This document shows positions 35,887 through 44,424 of a DNA stretch of 64,000 nucleotides, in pieces. The number at the start of each line of letters is the position of its first letter. Positions within the stretch are counted from its first letter, which is position 1. Source of the stretch: Microbacterium sp. LWS13-1.2. GTDB taxonomy: Bacteria; Actinomycetota; Actinomycetes; Actinomycetales; Microbacteriaceae. The stretch spans positions 620,001 through 684,000 of the forward strand of contig NZ_CP151632.1 of assembly GCF_040144835.1 (NCBI RefSeq). Reading direction: 5' to 3'. Made by a program: the position numbers and the translations under genes. A model generated the notes under the pieces. It was given only the letters and a program-made list of their open reading frames with translations, did not search any database and was not told the DNA's origin.

Positions 35887-36881
35887 ACGACATCAGCTCG
35901 GCCATCCCGACCGCGATCGGCTGGATCCTCGCGATCGCGGTCTTCATCTTCGTGCTGGTCGTGATATTCCGCTCGATCCGCATCATCCCGCAGGCCAATG
36001 CCGGCATCGTCGAGCGTCTTGGCCGCTACCACAAGACCCTCATGCCGGGCCTGAACCTGCTGGTCCCCTTCATCGACCGGCTGCGTCCGCTCATCGACAT
36101 GCGCGAGCAGGTCGTCTCATTCCCGCCGCAGCCCGTGATCACCGAGGACAACCTGGTGGTGTCGATCGACACGGTCGTGTACTTCCAGGTCACCGACGCG
36201 CGTGCCGCCACGTACGAGATCGCGAACTACCTCGGTGCGGTCGAGCAGCTGACGACGACCACCCTCCGCAACGTGGTCGGCGGGCTGAACCTCGAAGAGG
36301 CACTCACCAGCCGCGACAACATCAACGGTCAGCTGCGCGTGGTGCTCGACGAGGCCACCGGCAAGTGGGGCATCCGCGTCTCCCGTGTCGAGCTGAAGGC
36401 CATCGACCCGCCGCACTCGATCCAGGACTCGATGGAGAAGCAGATGCGTGCCGAGCGCGAGCGTCGCGCGACGATCCTGACCGCCGAGGGCTCGAAGCAG
36501 TCTCAGATCCTCGAGGCGGAGGGCCGTCGGCAGGCCGAGATCCTCAAGGCCGAAGGCGACAAACAGGCCGCGGTGCTGCGGGCGCAGGGCGAGGCCGAGG
36601 CGATCCAGACCGTGTTCGACGCGATCCACTCCGGCAACCCCGACGACAAGCTGCTGGCGTACCAGTATCTGCAGACGCTCCCCAAGATCGCCGACAGCGC
36701 ATCGAGCAAGCTCTGGATCATCCCGAGCGAGTTCACCGAGGCGCTCAAAGGTCTGACCGGCTCGTTCGCCGGTGTGATGACGGATGCCGCGGCCAAGGGT
36801 CGCGCGCAGAGCACGGGCACCGCCTCAGGCGGCTCCGCACTGGGCGGCCCGCCGCCCGCAGTCACCCCGCCCACCCCGTGA
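35883..36881 (+). CDS. SPFH/Band 7 (stomatin-like) membrane protein
   Basis: This is a 332-residue SPFH protein with one N-terminal hydrophobic segment, then the Band 7 domain (GIVERLGRYHKTLMPGLN, LLVPFIDRLRPLIDMREQVV) and a helical region rich in EAEGRRQAE-type coiled-coil repeats, ending in a Gly/Pro-rich tail. It probably forms a membrane-associated oligomer with NfeD. Its last codons overlap the GDPD gene (GTGA), so the three genes form an operon. Confidence 0.95.
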   Translation: MNDISSAIPTAIGWILAIAVFIFVLVVIFRSIRIIPQANAGIVERLGRYHKTLMPGLNLLVPFIDRLRPLIDMREQVVSFPPQPVITEDNLVVSIDTVVYFQVTDARAATYEIANYLGAVEQLTTTTLRNVVGGLNLEEALTSRDNINGQLRVVLDEATGKWGIRVSRVELKAIDPPHSIQDSMEKQMRAERERRATILTAEGSKQSQILEAEGRRQAEILKAEGDKQAAVLRAQGEAEAIQTVFDAIHSGNPDDKLLAYQYLQTLPKIADSASSKLWIIPSEFTEALKGLTGSFAGVMTDAAAKGRAQSTGTASGGSALGGPPPAVTPPTP

Positions 36882-37654
36882 CCCACCCGTGGTTCAGCGG
36901 CGTCGCGACGCCGCGCATCCTCGCGCACCGCGGGCTCGTGACATCGGATGCCGCCCGCGGCGGCATGGTGGAGAACTCCTTCGCCGCGGTGGCCGCTGCC
37001 CACTCCGCCGGGGCGCACTACGTCGAGTCGGACTGCCACCTCACTGCGGACGGCGTGGTGGTGCTGTTCCACGACGACGACCTGTCGCGCGTCACCGGTG
37101 ACCCTCGCAAGGTCGCCGACGTCCCCGTGCGCGAACTCGAAGACCTCATGAAAGGTCGCGGCGGGCTCATCACGCTCGCCCAGGCGCTGGACGCGTTCCC
37201 GGCGACGAGGTTCAACCTCGACGTGAAGGCGACGGCTGCCGCGTCCGCCGTCGGCAGGACGGTCGCGTCCTTCGGCGATCGCGTGCTGCTGACCAGCTTC
37301 TCCGACGCGCGGCGGCGTGCCGCCCTCGATGCCGCCGCGGCGATGGGCCGAGGCGTTCGCCCTGCGACGTCTGCGGGCCGCAGCACCATCGGGCGCGTGC
37401 TGACCGCCGTGGCGTCACGGTCGGACCGGCTGCTGGCCCGGGCGCTGGCGGGCATCGACGCCCTGCAGGTGCCCGAACGTCAGGGGCGCCTCCGCATCGT
37501 CACGCCTCGACTCGTCGCCGCCGCGCACCGGCACGATGTCGAGGTCCACGTATGGACGGTGAACGAGCCCGACGACATGAGGCGTCTCGTCTCGATGGGC
37601 GTCGACGGCATCGTCACCGATCGCGCCGACGTCGCGCTCTCCGCACTGACATAG
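36878..37654 (+). CDS. Glycerophosphodiester phosphodiesterase
   Basis: This is a 258-residue GDPD-family enzyme that hydrolyses glycerophosphodiesters to an alcohol and glycerol 3-phosphate. The family motifs are AHRGL near residue 15, VENSFAA, HYVESDCHLTADGVVVLFHDD and the C-terminal VWTVNEPDDMRRLVSMGVDGI. It lacks a signal peptide and should be cytoplasmic. The start is the GTG at 36878 in a GTGA overlap with the SPFH gene. Confidence 0.93.
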   Translation: MTHPWFSGVATPRILAHRGLVTSDAARGGMVENSFAAVAAAHSAGAHYVESDCHLTADGVVVLFHDDDLSRVTGDPRKVADVPVRELEDLMKGRGGLITLAQALDAFPATRFNLDVKATAAASAVGRTVASFGDRVLLTSFSDARRRAALDAAAAMGRGVRPATSAGRSTIGRVLTAVASRSDRLLARALAGIDALQVPERQGRLRIVTPRLVAAAHRHDVEVHVWTVNEPDDMRRLVSMGVDGIVTDRADVALSALT

Positions 37655-37724
37655 CACGCCCATGTGACCGACCGCGAGTCCCGCTGTGCATCCACTGTGA
37701 AAGGTCGATGAACAGGGCTCCTTC

Positions 37725-37750
37725 GGATGATCCGCACAGGTCACTTCGTT
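37725..37750 (+). promoter_or_regulatory. Candidate sigma-R-like promoter of rbpA
   Basis: GGATG (37725-37729), 18 bp and GTT (37748-37750) resemble the GGAAT-N18-GTT promoter of sigma-R type factors, which control rbpA in Streptomyces. The -35 match is imperfect. Confidence 0.35.
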
Positions 37751-37780
37751 ATACCTGTACAGCGACGAGAGGACCACAAA

Positions 37781-38164
37781 ATGGCAGACCGCAGTCTGCG
37801 CGGCATCCGACTCGGCGCCCAGAGCCTACAGAGCGAAGAGGGCGTCGTGTTCCATGAGCGCGCACAACACATCTACACGTGCACGTCGTGTGGACGTGAC
37901 ACGACTTTGACCTTCGCGGTTGACGCCGAGGTTCCGCCCGCCTGGGAGTGCCGCACGTGCGGTGCCGAGGCGCTGCTGCGGGTGGGCGACGGCACCGCGA
38001 CCGTCGATCACTCGGGCGACAAGACCCCGCGCAGCCACTGGGACATGCTCCTGGAGCGCCGCACCCTTCCGGAGCTCGAAGAGCTTCTGGAGGAGCGTCT
38101 CGCCTACATCCGCGCCCGCCGCGGAGCCGGTGAGAGCGTCACGGCGGACAAGCTCAGCGCCTGA
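37781..38164 (+). CDS. rbpA: RNA polymerase-binding protein RbpA
   Basis: RbpA binds RNA polymerase and the principal sigma factor and stabilises the open complex; it is specific to actinobacteria. The 127-residue protein starts MADRSLRGIRLGAQSL and has two CxxC motifs (CTSC and CRTC) in the zinc-binding core. The C-terminal sigma-interaction helix includes KTPRSHWDMLLERRTLPELE. GAGAGG precedes the ATG at 37781. A convergent intrinsic terminator follows. Confidence 0.96.
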   Translation: MADRSLRGIRLGAQSLQSEEGVVFHERAQHIYTCTSCGRDTTLTFAVDAEVPPAWECRTCGAEALLRVGDGTATVDHSGDKTPRSHWDMLLERRTLPELEELLEERLAYIRARRGAGESVTADKLSA

Positions 38165-38179
38165 CCCGCATCCGCGCGA

Positions 38180-38205
38180 CGCCGGCCCTACGGGGCCGGC
38201 GTTTT
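38180..38205 (+). terminator. Intrinsic terminator after rbpA
   Basis: A 9-bp stem (38180-38188 with 38193-38201) closes a TACG loop and is followed by TTTT. Its left arm touches the stop of lnt on the other strand. Confidence 0.8.
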
Positions 38206-39753
38206 CGCGTTCCCCGGGCGCAGGCGGCCGAGCACGCCCAGGCAGACGAGGGCGATCACTCCGCCCCATACGAGCAGCAGCTGGATCGCACCCCCGAAGG
38301 TGACAGCGGGCGTGAGCCCGGTGCGCAGCGGCACGTCCTCCAGCATGTGGCCGGCGGTGTCCGCGGGGATCCCGGCGATCTCCGACCCGTCGGGGGCGAT
38401 GATCTGGCTCGTCCCGACCGTCGAGATGTTGACGACCGAGCGTCCCGTCTCGACTGCGCGCATGCGGGCGAAGGCGAGCTGCTGGAGATTCTCGTCGGTG
38501 CCGCGGAAGTCCGCGTTGTTCGTCTGGAACATGTAGATCTCGGCGCCGTCCTGCGCGCCGTCCCAGATCACGTCGTCGTAGATGACGTCGAAGCAGATCG
38601 CCAGGCCGACGCCGACGCCGTCCACGTCGAAGAACGGGCGGGAGCCGCCCTGCGTGTACTGCCGCTGCACCAGATCGATGAGATCCGGCGCGAACAGCCG
38701 GTAGAGCCAGCGATCGGGGACGTATTCGCCGAACGGCACGGGATGCCGCTTGTCGTACACGTCGACCGGATTCTCGGCATCCTGCTCCCACAGCAGGGAT
38801 GAGTTGAAGTACTCGTCACCGCGCTGCGTGACCGCCGCGACGACGAGTGGCGCATCGAGCCGACCCGCCAGCGCATCCAGCGTCGCGGCGGTGCTCGCAT
38901 TCGCTGTCGGATCGGAGTCGACGCCGCCCTCCGGCCACAGCAGCACGTCGAGATCCTCGCCGAACAGCGGAGCCGTGGCCTGCAGCTGGGCGTTCAGCAC
39001 GTCGTTCCGGCCGCGCTCGTCGAAGTAGCCCGCCGGTCCGTTGCCCTGGACCGCCCCGACGCGCATGGTGCCGGCGTCCGTCGTAGGGAACTGCGGCAGC
39101 GCGAACAGCAGGATCGCGACGACGGCGACAGGGAGAGCCGTGCGGAGGTCGCGGTACCGGCGCATCCGCGCCCACTCGACCGCACTCGCGCACACCATGA
39201 CGACGAAGAACGACAGCCCCGCGACGCCCACCCAGGACGCGACGCTCGCAAGCGGGCTGTCGGCCTGCGAGATGCCGACACGGCCCCACGGGAACCCTCC
39301 GTACGGCCACGTGCCGAGCAGCTGCTCACGCAGCACCCACAGGGCGGCCACGATCGCGGGGAGGGCCACCAGGCGCGCCCAGGCGCCCGTCCGCACGCGC
39401 GGGAGCCACCGGTAGGCCAGCGCGATCGGCACGGCCGTCACCGCCGTGAGGAGCGCCTCGAGGGTCGCAAGAGCGATCCACGGGACAGGGCCGAGATACC
39501 GCGCGGTGAACGACACGTTCACCAGGAAGAACGCCAGTCCGAAGACCAGCCCGACCAGGACGGCGCCCCAGACCCGCCGGCCGATGAGGCTGATCAGTGT
39601 CAGCGGGATCGCCACGAACACCATCGGCCACCACGCCAGCGCCGGGAAGGCCGTCGTGAGGGCGAGTCCGCCGACGGCCGCCGCGATGACCGCCGCCCAC
39701 AGGGGCAGGAGCGGGCGCGGCAGCGGTGGGCGGGACGGCGCGTCGGGTGGCAC
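38188..39753 (-). CDS. lnt: Apolipoprotein N-acyltransferase
   Basis: Lnt adds the third acyl chain to the N-terminal cysteine of lipoproteins at the membrane. The protein is 521 residues with about six N-terminal membrane segments, then a nitrilase-like domain with LLWPEGGVDS (catalytic Glu), YDKRHPVPFGEYVPDR (Lys) and GLAICFDVIYDD (nucleophilic Cys). GTG 39753 is 7 bp from TAGGGT; an in-frame GTG at 39762 is possible. In many actinobacteria a polyprenol-phosphate mannosyltransferase gene neighbours lnt and rbpA; none is present here. Confidence 0.93.
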   Translation of the reverse strand: MPPDAPSRPPLPRPLLPLWAAVIAAAVGGLALTTAFPALAWWPMVFVAIPLTLISLIGRRVWGAVLVGLVFGLAFFLVNVSFTARYLGPVPWIALATLEALLTAVTAVPIALAYRWLPRVRTGAWARLVALPAIVAALWVLREQLLGTWPYGGFPWGRVGISQADSPLASVASWVGVAGLSFFVVMVCASAVEWARMRRYRDLRTALPVAVVAILLFALPQFPTTDAGTMRVGAVQGNGPAGYFDERGRNDVLNAQLQATAPLFGEDLDVLLWPEGGVDSDPTANASTAATLDALAGRLDAPLVVAAVTQRGDEYFNSSLLWEQDAENPVDVYDKRHPVPFGEYVPDRWLYRLFAPDLIDLVQRQYTQGGSRPFFDVDGVGVGLAICFDVIYDDVIWDGAQDGAEIYMFQTNNADFRGTDENLQQLAFARMRAVETGRSVVNISTVGTSQIIAPDGSEIAGIPADTAGHMLEDVPLRTGLTPAVTFGGAIQLLLVWGGVIALVCLGVLGRLRPGNAKTPAP

Positions 39754-39760
39754 GGAATCC

Positions 39761-39766
39761 ACCCTA
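39761..39766 (-). promoter_or_regulatory. -10 box for leaderless lnt transcript
   Basis: TAGGGT on the minus strand ends 7 bp before GTG 39753. Confidence 0.5.
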
Positions 39767-39801
39767 GGCGAGCCGGACGACGATGCTCTTCGGCCGCGGG
39801 G

Positions 39802-42324
39802 TCAGACGGCCGAATAGGCGACGATGCCGCGGCGGACGGCATCCAGCGCCTTGCGGGCGGTGCCGGCTATCGGCTGGTCGGCGACGATCGACAGCTGGTC
39901 GAGCAGGTCGATCGTCTGCTTCGCCCAGCGGACGAAGTCGCCCGCCGCCATATCGGCCTCGGTCAGCACGCGATCGAGCATGCCGCCGCGCGCCCACGTG
40001 TGCATCGCCTGCGCCAGGCCCGCAGAGACGGGCTCGGATCCTGGGAGCCGGTGCTCGCGCTCGAGATCGTCGAGTTCCTGCCACAGCGACGTCGTCGCCT
40101 CGAAGGCGGACCGGAACGCTCCGCGCGGCAGTCCGCGCTCCCCCGGCCCGGCGTCGTCGCGGCGCGGCTCGTAGACCAGCGAGCAGGCGAGAGCGGCGAG
40201 GGACGCGGCATCCAGGTCCTTCCAGATCCCGCGGCGCAGCGACTCGGCGACCAGCAGGTCGCGCTCCCCGTAGATGCGCCGCATCGTACGTCCGGCAGGA
40301 GTGAGCGTCGTGACTCCGTCGTCGGCGATCGCCACGTATTCGAGTGCCCCCAGCACGTCGACGACGCGGTCGAAGATCCGCGCCACTGTTCCGGTGCGGG
40401 TGTCGATCTGGCGCCGCATCTTGTCGATCTCGCGCTTGAGCTTCCAGTAGCGCTCGGCCCAGCGGGCGTGGTGCTCGCGGTCGGGGCACTGATGACACGG
40501 ATGCCGCTGCATGCGCTTGCGCAGACTCGAGATCTGGCGCTGCCGCTCGTCGCGCGTGCGCCGCGCGGCGCTGACATCCTTGCGGTTCACCTTCTCGAGA
40601 TCGCTCAGCTCGCGGCGGATGCCCGAGTACTCCGCGAAGTCGCCCCGGTCGCACGTCATCGCCTTCTCGTATCCCGCGAGCGATTCCTCCTGCTCGCGGA
40701 CCTGGCGGGCAAGGCCCACCACCGCGCGGTCCGCCTGGAACTGGGCGAACGACGACTCGAGGATCTCGCGCGCCCGCGCCCGGCCGAACTGGTCGATGAG
40801 GTTGACGGCCATGTTGTAGGTCGGTCGGAAGCTGGAGTTCAGCGGATACGTGCGCCGCGACGCCAGGGCGGCGACCGCCTGCGGGTCGAGCGCCTCGGTC
40901 CACTGGATCACGGCGTGGCCCTCGACGTCGATGCCGCGACGCCCCGCCCGCCCGGTGAGTTGCGTGTACTCCCCCGACGTGATCGCGACGCGCGCCTCGC
41001 CGTTGAACTTCTCGAGCTTCTCGAGGACCACGGTGCGGGCGGGCATGTTGATGCCGAGTGCGAGGGTCTCGGTCGCGAACACCACCTTCACGAGCTTGCG
41101 CTGGAAGAGCTCCTCGACCACCTCTTTGAAGGCCGGCAGCAGACCCGCATGGTGGGAGGCGACACCCCGCTCGAGGTTCTCGCGCCACTCCCAGAAGCCC
41201 AGGACGGCGAGATCCTCCTCGAGAAGGGTGCGGGTGCGCTCTTCGATCACGGCGCGGATCTCGCGTCGTTCCTCGTGCGACGTCAGGCGCACGCCGGCAC
41301 GCCGGACCTGCTGCACGGCTGCGTCGCAGCCCACGCGGCTGAAGATGAAGAAGATCGCCGGCAGCAGGTTCGCCCGCGACAGCAGCTCGACGACGTCCGG
41401 GCGATCGAGGCGCTCGATGCGCTGCACGTTCGCCGAGCGCACCGGTCGCGTCCCGCCCCGGCTCGGACGACGGCGGGATGCCTCGTACCCGCCGCCCGCG
41501 TAGTGAGCGCGTTCACCGCGGTCGCCGCTGCGCAGCTGCTGCGCGCGCCTGTTGTTCTCGAAGTTCGGCCCCTTGAACGACCGGATGCGCATGAGCTCCT
41601 GGTTGACCTGCGCCGTCGCGATGCCGGCGCGGTCGTCGAACAGGGGCAGGAGGTCCCCCCGCACCAGCACGTGCTGTTCGAGGGGCACCGGGCGGGTCTC
41701 GGAGACGATCACCTCGGTGTCGCCGCGCACGGTGTCGAGCCAGTCGCCGAACTCCTCGGCGTTCGACACCGTCGCCGACAGCGACACCAGTCGCACGCTG
41801 GGCGCGAGGTGGATGATGACCTCTTCCCACACGGCGCCACGGAACCGGTCGGCGAGGTAGTGCACCTCGTCCATCACCACGTACCGGAGGCCGCGCAGCG
41901 CCGGAGAGTCGGCATAGAGCATGTTGCGCAGCACCTCGGTCGTCATGACGACGATGCGCGCGTTGCCGTTGATGTTCGTGTCGCCGGTGAGAAGACCGAC
42001 CTCATCGGCGCCGTAGACGTCCTGGAGCTCCCGGAACTTCTGGTTCGACAGCGCCTTCATCGGCGTCGTGTAGAACGCCTTGTCGCCGGGCGTCTGCATC
42101 GCCAGATGCACGGCGAACTCGCCGACGATCGTCTTGCCCGCGCCGGTGGGCGCGGCGACCAGGACGCTCCGGCCGTCCTCGAGCGAGCGGCATCCCTCGA
42201 TCTGGAATGGGTCGAGGGTGAATCGCTGGGACGCCGCGAACGCGGCGGTGAGGGGGTGGGTGCGATCGAGCCGAGCGGTCTCGCTCGCTCGTGCATAGCG
42301 CTCGGCAGGAGCGGGGTCGCTCAC
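39802..42324 (-). CDS. helY: HelY-type superfamily II (Ski2-like) helicase
   Basis: This is an 840-residue DExH helicase of the Ski2/HelY group, predicted to unwind RNA or nucleic-acid hybrids. Motifs: LVAAPTGAGKT (I), MDEVHYLADRFRG (II), SLSATVSN (III), HHAGLLPAFK, and GRAGRRGID (VI). The C-terminal part contains CHQCPDREHH and a DSHCT-like region. The GTG at 42324 makes a GTGA overlap with the tatC stop. In mycobacteria helY also follows tatA-tatC. Confidence 0.95.
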   Translation of the reverse strand: MSDPAPAERYARASETARLDRTHPLTAAFAASQRFTLDPFQIEGCRSLEDGRSVLVAAPTGAGKTIVGEFAVHLAMQTPGDKAFYTTPMKALSNQKFRELQDVYGADEVGLLTGDTNINGNARIVVMTTEVLRNMLYADSPALRGLRYVVMDEVHYLADRFRGAVWEEVIIHLAPSVRLVSLSATVSNAEEFGDWLDTVRGDTEVIVSETRPVPLEQHVLVRGDLLPLFDDRAGIATAQVNQELMRIRSFKGPNFENNRRAQQLRSGDRGERAHYAGGGYEASRRRPSRGGTRPVRSANVQRIERLDRPDVVELLSRANLLPAIFFIFSRVGCDAAVQQVRRAGVRLTSHEERREIRAVIEERTRTLLEEDLAVLGFWEWRENLERGVASHHAGLLPAFKEVVEELFQRKLVKVVFATETLALGINMPARTVVLEKLEKFNGEARVAITSGEYTQLTGRAGRRGIDVEGHAVIQWTEALDPQAVAALASRRTYPLNSSFRPTYNMAVNLIDQFGRARAREILESSFAQFQADRAVVGLARQVREQEESLAGYEKAMTCDRGDFAEYSGIRRELSDLEKVNRKDVSAARRTRDERQRQISSLRKRMQRHPCHQCPDREHHARWAERYWKLKREIDKMRRQIDTRTGTVARIFDRVVDVLGALEYVAIADDGVTTLTPAGRTMRRIYGERDLLVAESLRRGIWKDLDAASLAALACSLVYEPRRDDAGPGERGLPRGAFRSAFEATTSLWQELDDLEREHRLPGSEPVSAGLAQAMHTWARGGMLDRVLTEADMAAGDFVRWAKQTIDLLDQLSIVADQPIAGTARKALDAVRRGIVAYSAV

Positions 42325-43142
42325 GGCGCCTCGGGCGGGAGGAGCGTGGCCGCGCGCTTCGCCTTGCGGCGGTCGAAGAGCATGGACAGCCCGACCGCGG
42401 CGAAGTACAGCACGCACAGGATCCCCGCGAGAAGCAGCATCGAGGTGACATCGGCGGCGGGAGTCGCCGCGGCGGCGAAGACGGTGATGATGATGATCGC
42501 GACGCGCCAGCCCTTGAGGATGTCGCGGCCCGACACCACGCCCGCGAGGTTGAGGGCGACGAGGAACACCGGAGTCACGAAGGACACGCCGATCACGAGC
42601 AGCAGCTTGAAGACGAAGTCGTAATACGTGGCGTAGTCGTAGAACTGCGCGATGCCCTGGTCGTTCGGCACGAAGTTCGACATCAGCACGACCATGTGCG
42701 GCATGATCAGCCAGCCGACGTAGAGGCCCGCCATGAAGAGCGGGATCGCCGCGGCCAGGAAGCCGACGGTGTACTGGACCTCCTTGCGCGTGAGCCCGGG
42801 CATGATGAACGCCCAGATCTGCCACAGCCACACCGGCGCCGAGATGAGAAGGCCGATCGCAAAGGCGATGCGCATGTGCAGATCGAAGCCGCTCGAGACG
42901 GTCGTGAAGTTCAGGGCGATGTACTGGTCGCCCCGCTCCCCCGCGATCTCCACGATCGGCTGCGAGAGCAGATCGATCACCCAGCCGCTGATGAGGAACG
43001 CGACCACCATGCCGACGACGAGACCGGCCGCCGCGATGAAGAATCGCTTCCGCAGCTCGCGCAGATGCCCGCCGAGGGACATCCGCTTATCGCGCCGAGG
43101 CTGCTCGGGCTCCTCGATGCGCGGTGGATCCGTGGTGACCAC
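42321..43142 (-). CDS. tatC: Sec-independent (Tat) protein translocase subunit TatC
   Basis: TatC recognises twin-arginine signal peptides and exports folded proteins. The 273-residue protein has six membrane segments. Signature residues include MSLGGHLRELRKRFF at the N terminus and YTVGFLAAAIPLFMAGLYVG in the middle. It starts with GTG 43142, 6 bp after the tatA stop. Operon: pafC, tatA, tatC, helY share the strand. Confidence 0.96.
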   Translation of the reverse strand: MVTTDPPRIEEPEQPRRDKRMSLGGHLRELRKRFFIAAAGLVVGMVVAFLISGWVIDLLSQPIVEIAGERGDQYIALNFTTVSSGFDLHMRIAFAIGLLISAPVWLWQIWAFIMPGLTRKEVQYTVGFLAAAIPLFMAGLYVGWLIMPHMVVLMSNFVPNDQGIAQFYDYATYYDFVFKLLLVIGVSFVTPVFLVALNLAGVVSGRDILKGWRVAIIIITVFAAAATPAADVTSMLLLAGILCVLYFAAVGLSMLFDRRKAKRAATLLPPEAP

Positions 43143-43148
43143 GCCGGG

Positions 43149-43394
43149 TCAGGAGGACGGGTCTGCGGTGCTGCTCGAGCTCGCCGGAGTATCGGCCTTC
43201 GGAGCATCCGACGACACGTTCTCGGCCTTGGACTTGGCCGAGGAGTCGTCCTCCTTCATCGCCTTCATCTCACCCTTGAACACCCGGGCGGACTGACCGA
43301 GGCTCTTGGCGAGAGCCGGCAGCTTTGCAGCCCCGAAGAGGAGCAGGATCACCGCGAGGATGATCAGAAGATGCGGCCATCCGAATGCGCCCAT
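43149..43394 (-). CDS. tatA: Tat translocase subunit TatA
   Basis: TatA forms the export pore of the Tat system. The 81-residue protein has one N-terminal membrane segment (WPHLLIILAVILLLFG), the hinge AAKLPALAKSLGQSARVFK amphipathic helix, and a polar Ser/Lys-rich tail. AAGGAGA 9 bp before the ATG gives a clear ribosome site. A TACACT hexamer at 43428-43433 could be its own -10 box. Confidence 0.95.
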   Translation of the reverse strand: MGAFGWPHLLIILAVILLLFGAAKLPALAKSLGQSARVFKGEMKAMKEDDSSAKSKAENVSSDAPKADTPASSSSTADPSS

Positions 43395-43427
43395 ACGGAG
43401 TCTCCTTGTCGGTGCGGATGTGGCTCC

Positions 43428-43433
43428 AGTGTA
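43428..43433 (-). promoter_or_regulatory. Putative -10 box of tatA
   Basis: TACACT on the minus strand lies about 33 bp before the ATG, giving a short leader containing AAGGAGA. Confidence 0.4.
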
Positions 43434-43461
43434 ACCCTGTGACGATGACTCGGAGTCGCCC

Positions 43462-44424
43462 TCAGCGGTATTGCGCCAAGCCGGCTTCAGCCCACTCTGC
43501 CACAGCCTTGCGCGCGCCGGCGGGCTCGAGCACCTCGACGGCGCCTCCGCGGCGTGCCGCGAGACGGCGCAGGCTCAGTTCGTCGGCGACCCGCATGGTG
43601 GCGATCGTGACGCCGCCGGAGGTCTCGAGCGTCGCGCGGTCGAGGTAGTCGCCGAGCAGTGGTGCGACCTCTTCGGGGAAGCGGATGCGGGCGACGATGT
43701 CACCGGCGTCGGTGTCGAACCAGTCGGGCGCCTGCTCTCCCGCGTGCGTGCTGGGGATGCTGGTGAGCTCGAGGTCGCTGACGCGGTCCAGGTGGAAGGT
43801 GCGCATCGCCTCGCGCAGATGGCACCAGCCCTGCAGATACCACTGCCCGCTCGCGATGTGCACCTTGACCGGATCGACGGTGCGGGTCGTGGGTGCGGCG
43901 TCGGGCGCCTTGTAGGTGAACGAGACGGCGACGCCGCGACGCAGCGCGTCGGCGACGAGGTCGCGCACGGCGTCGACCGGCTCAGGAGCCAGGATCACCT
44001 CTGCCGGCGTGGCGGACGCTCCGCGTGCCAGCTTGGCCAGCAGCCCTGAGTAGAGCTCGGTGTCGCCCACGCCCGGGATGGAACGCGCCAGCTGCAGACC
44101 CGCGAGCAGCGCGGCGGCTTCGCGGGCCGTCAGCTTCGGCGACCGCTCCAGGCCGACCGAGTTCGTGATGACGATCAGGTCGCGTTCGTCGAGGAGGTCC
44201 CAATCGATGTCGAACAGGTCGTTCGACATCTGCCAGTAGCCCCGGTCGCCGGGAAGGCCGATGACCGTCAGCTTCTCGACCATCGACCGCATCTGCTCGG
44301 GCGCGACGTCGAACTCGTCGGCGGCCTCGGCGAGCGAGACCTCGCCCTTGCCGATGAGGTACGGCACGAGTTGCAGCATGAGGGCGGCGCGGTCCGTCGC
44401 CACCAGTGGCCTGCGCGCCGTCAT
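43462..44424 (-). CDS. pafC: WYL-domain regulator PafC
   Basis: PafC is one half of the PafBC activator of the mycobacterial DNA-damage response. The 320-residue protein has an N-terminal winged helix (GKGEVSLAEAADEFDVAPEQ), then a WYL domain with SGQWYLQGWCHLREAMRTF, and a C-terminal WCX extension. The ATG at 44424 overlaps the pafB stop (ATGA), as in other actinobacteria, where the pair often acts as a heterodimer. Confidence 0.93.
   Translation of the reverse strand: MTARRPLVATDRAALMLQLVPYLIGKGEVSLAEAADEFDVAPEQMRSMVEKLTVIGLPGDRGYWQMSNDLFDIDWDLLDERDLIVITNSVGLERSPKLTAREAAALLAGLQLARSIPGVGDTELYSGLLAKLARGASATPAEVILAPEPVDAVRDLVADALRRGVAVSFTYKAPDAAPTTRTVDPVKVHIASGQWYLQGWCHLREAMRTFHLDRVSDLELTSIPSTHAGEQAPDWFDTDAGDIVARIRFPEEVAPLLGDYLDRATLETSGGVTIATMRVADELSLRRLAARRGGAVEVLEPAGARKAVAEWAEAGLAQYR

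Noticed and set aside
37727..37780. Upstream extension of rbpA starting at ATG 37727
   Set aside because: The added residues do not match RbpA, whose family start (MADRSLRG) is at 37781 with its own ribosome site.
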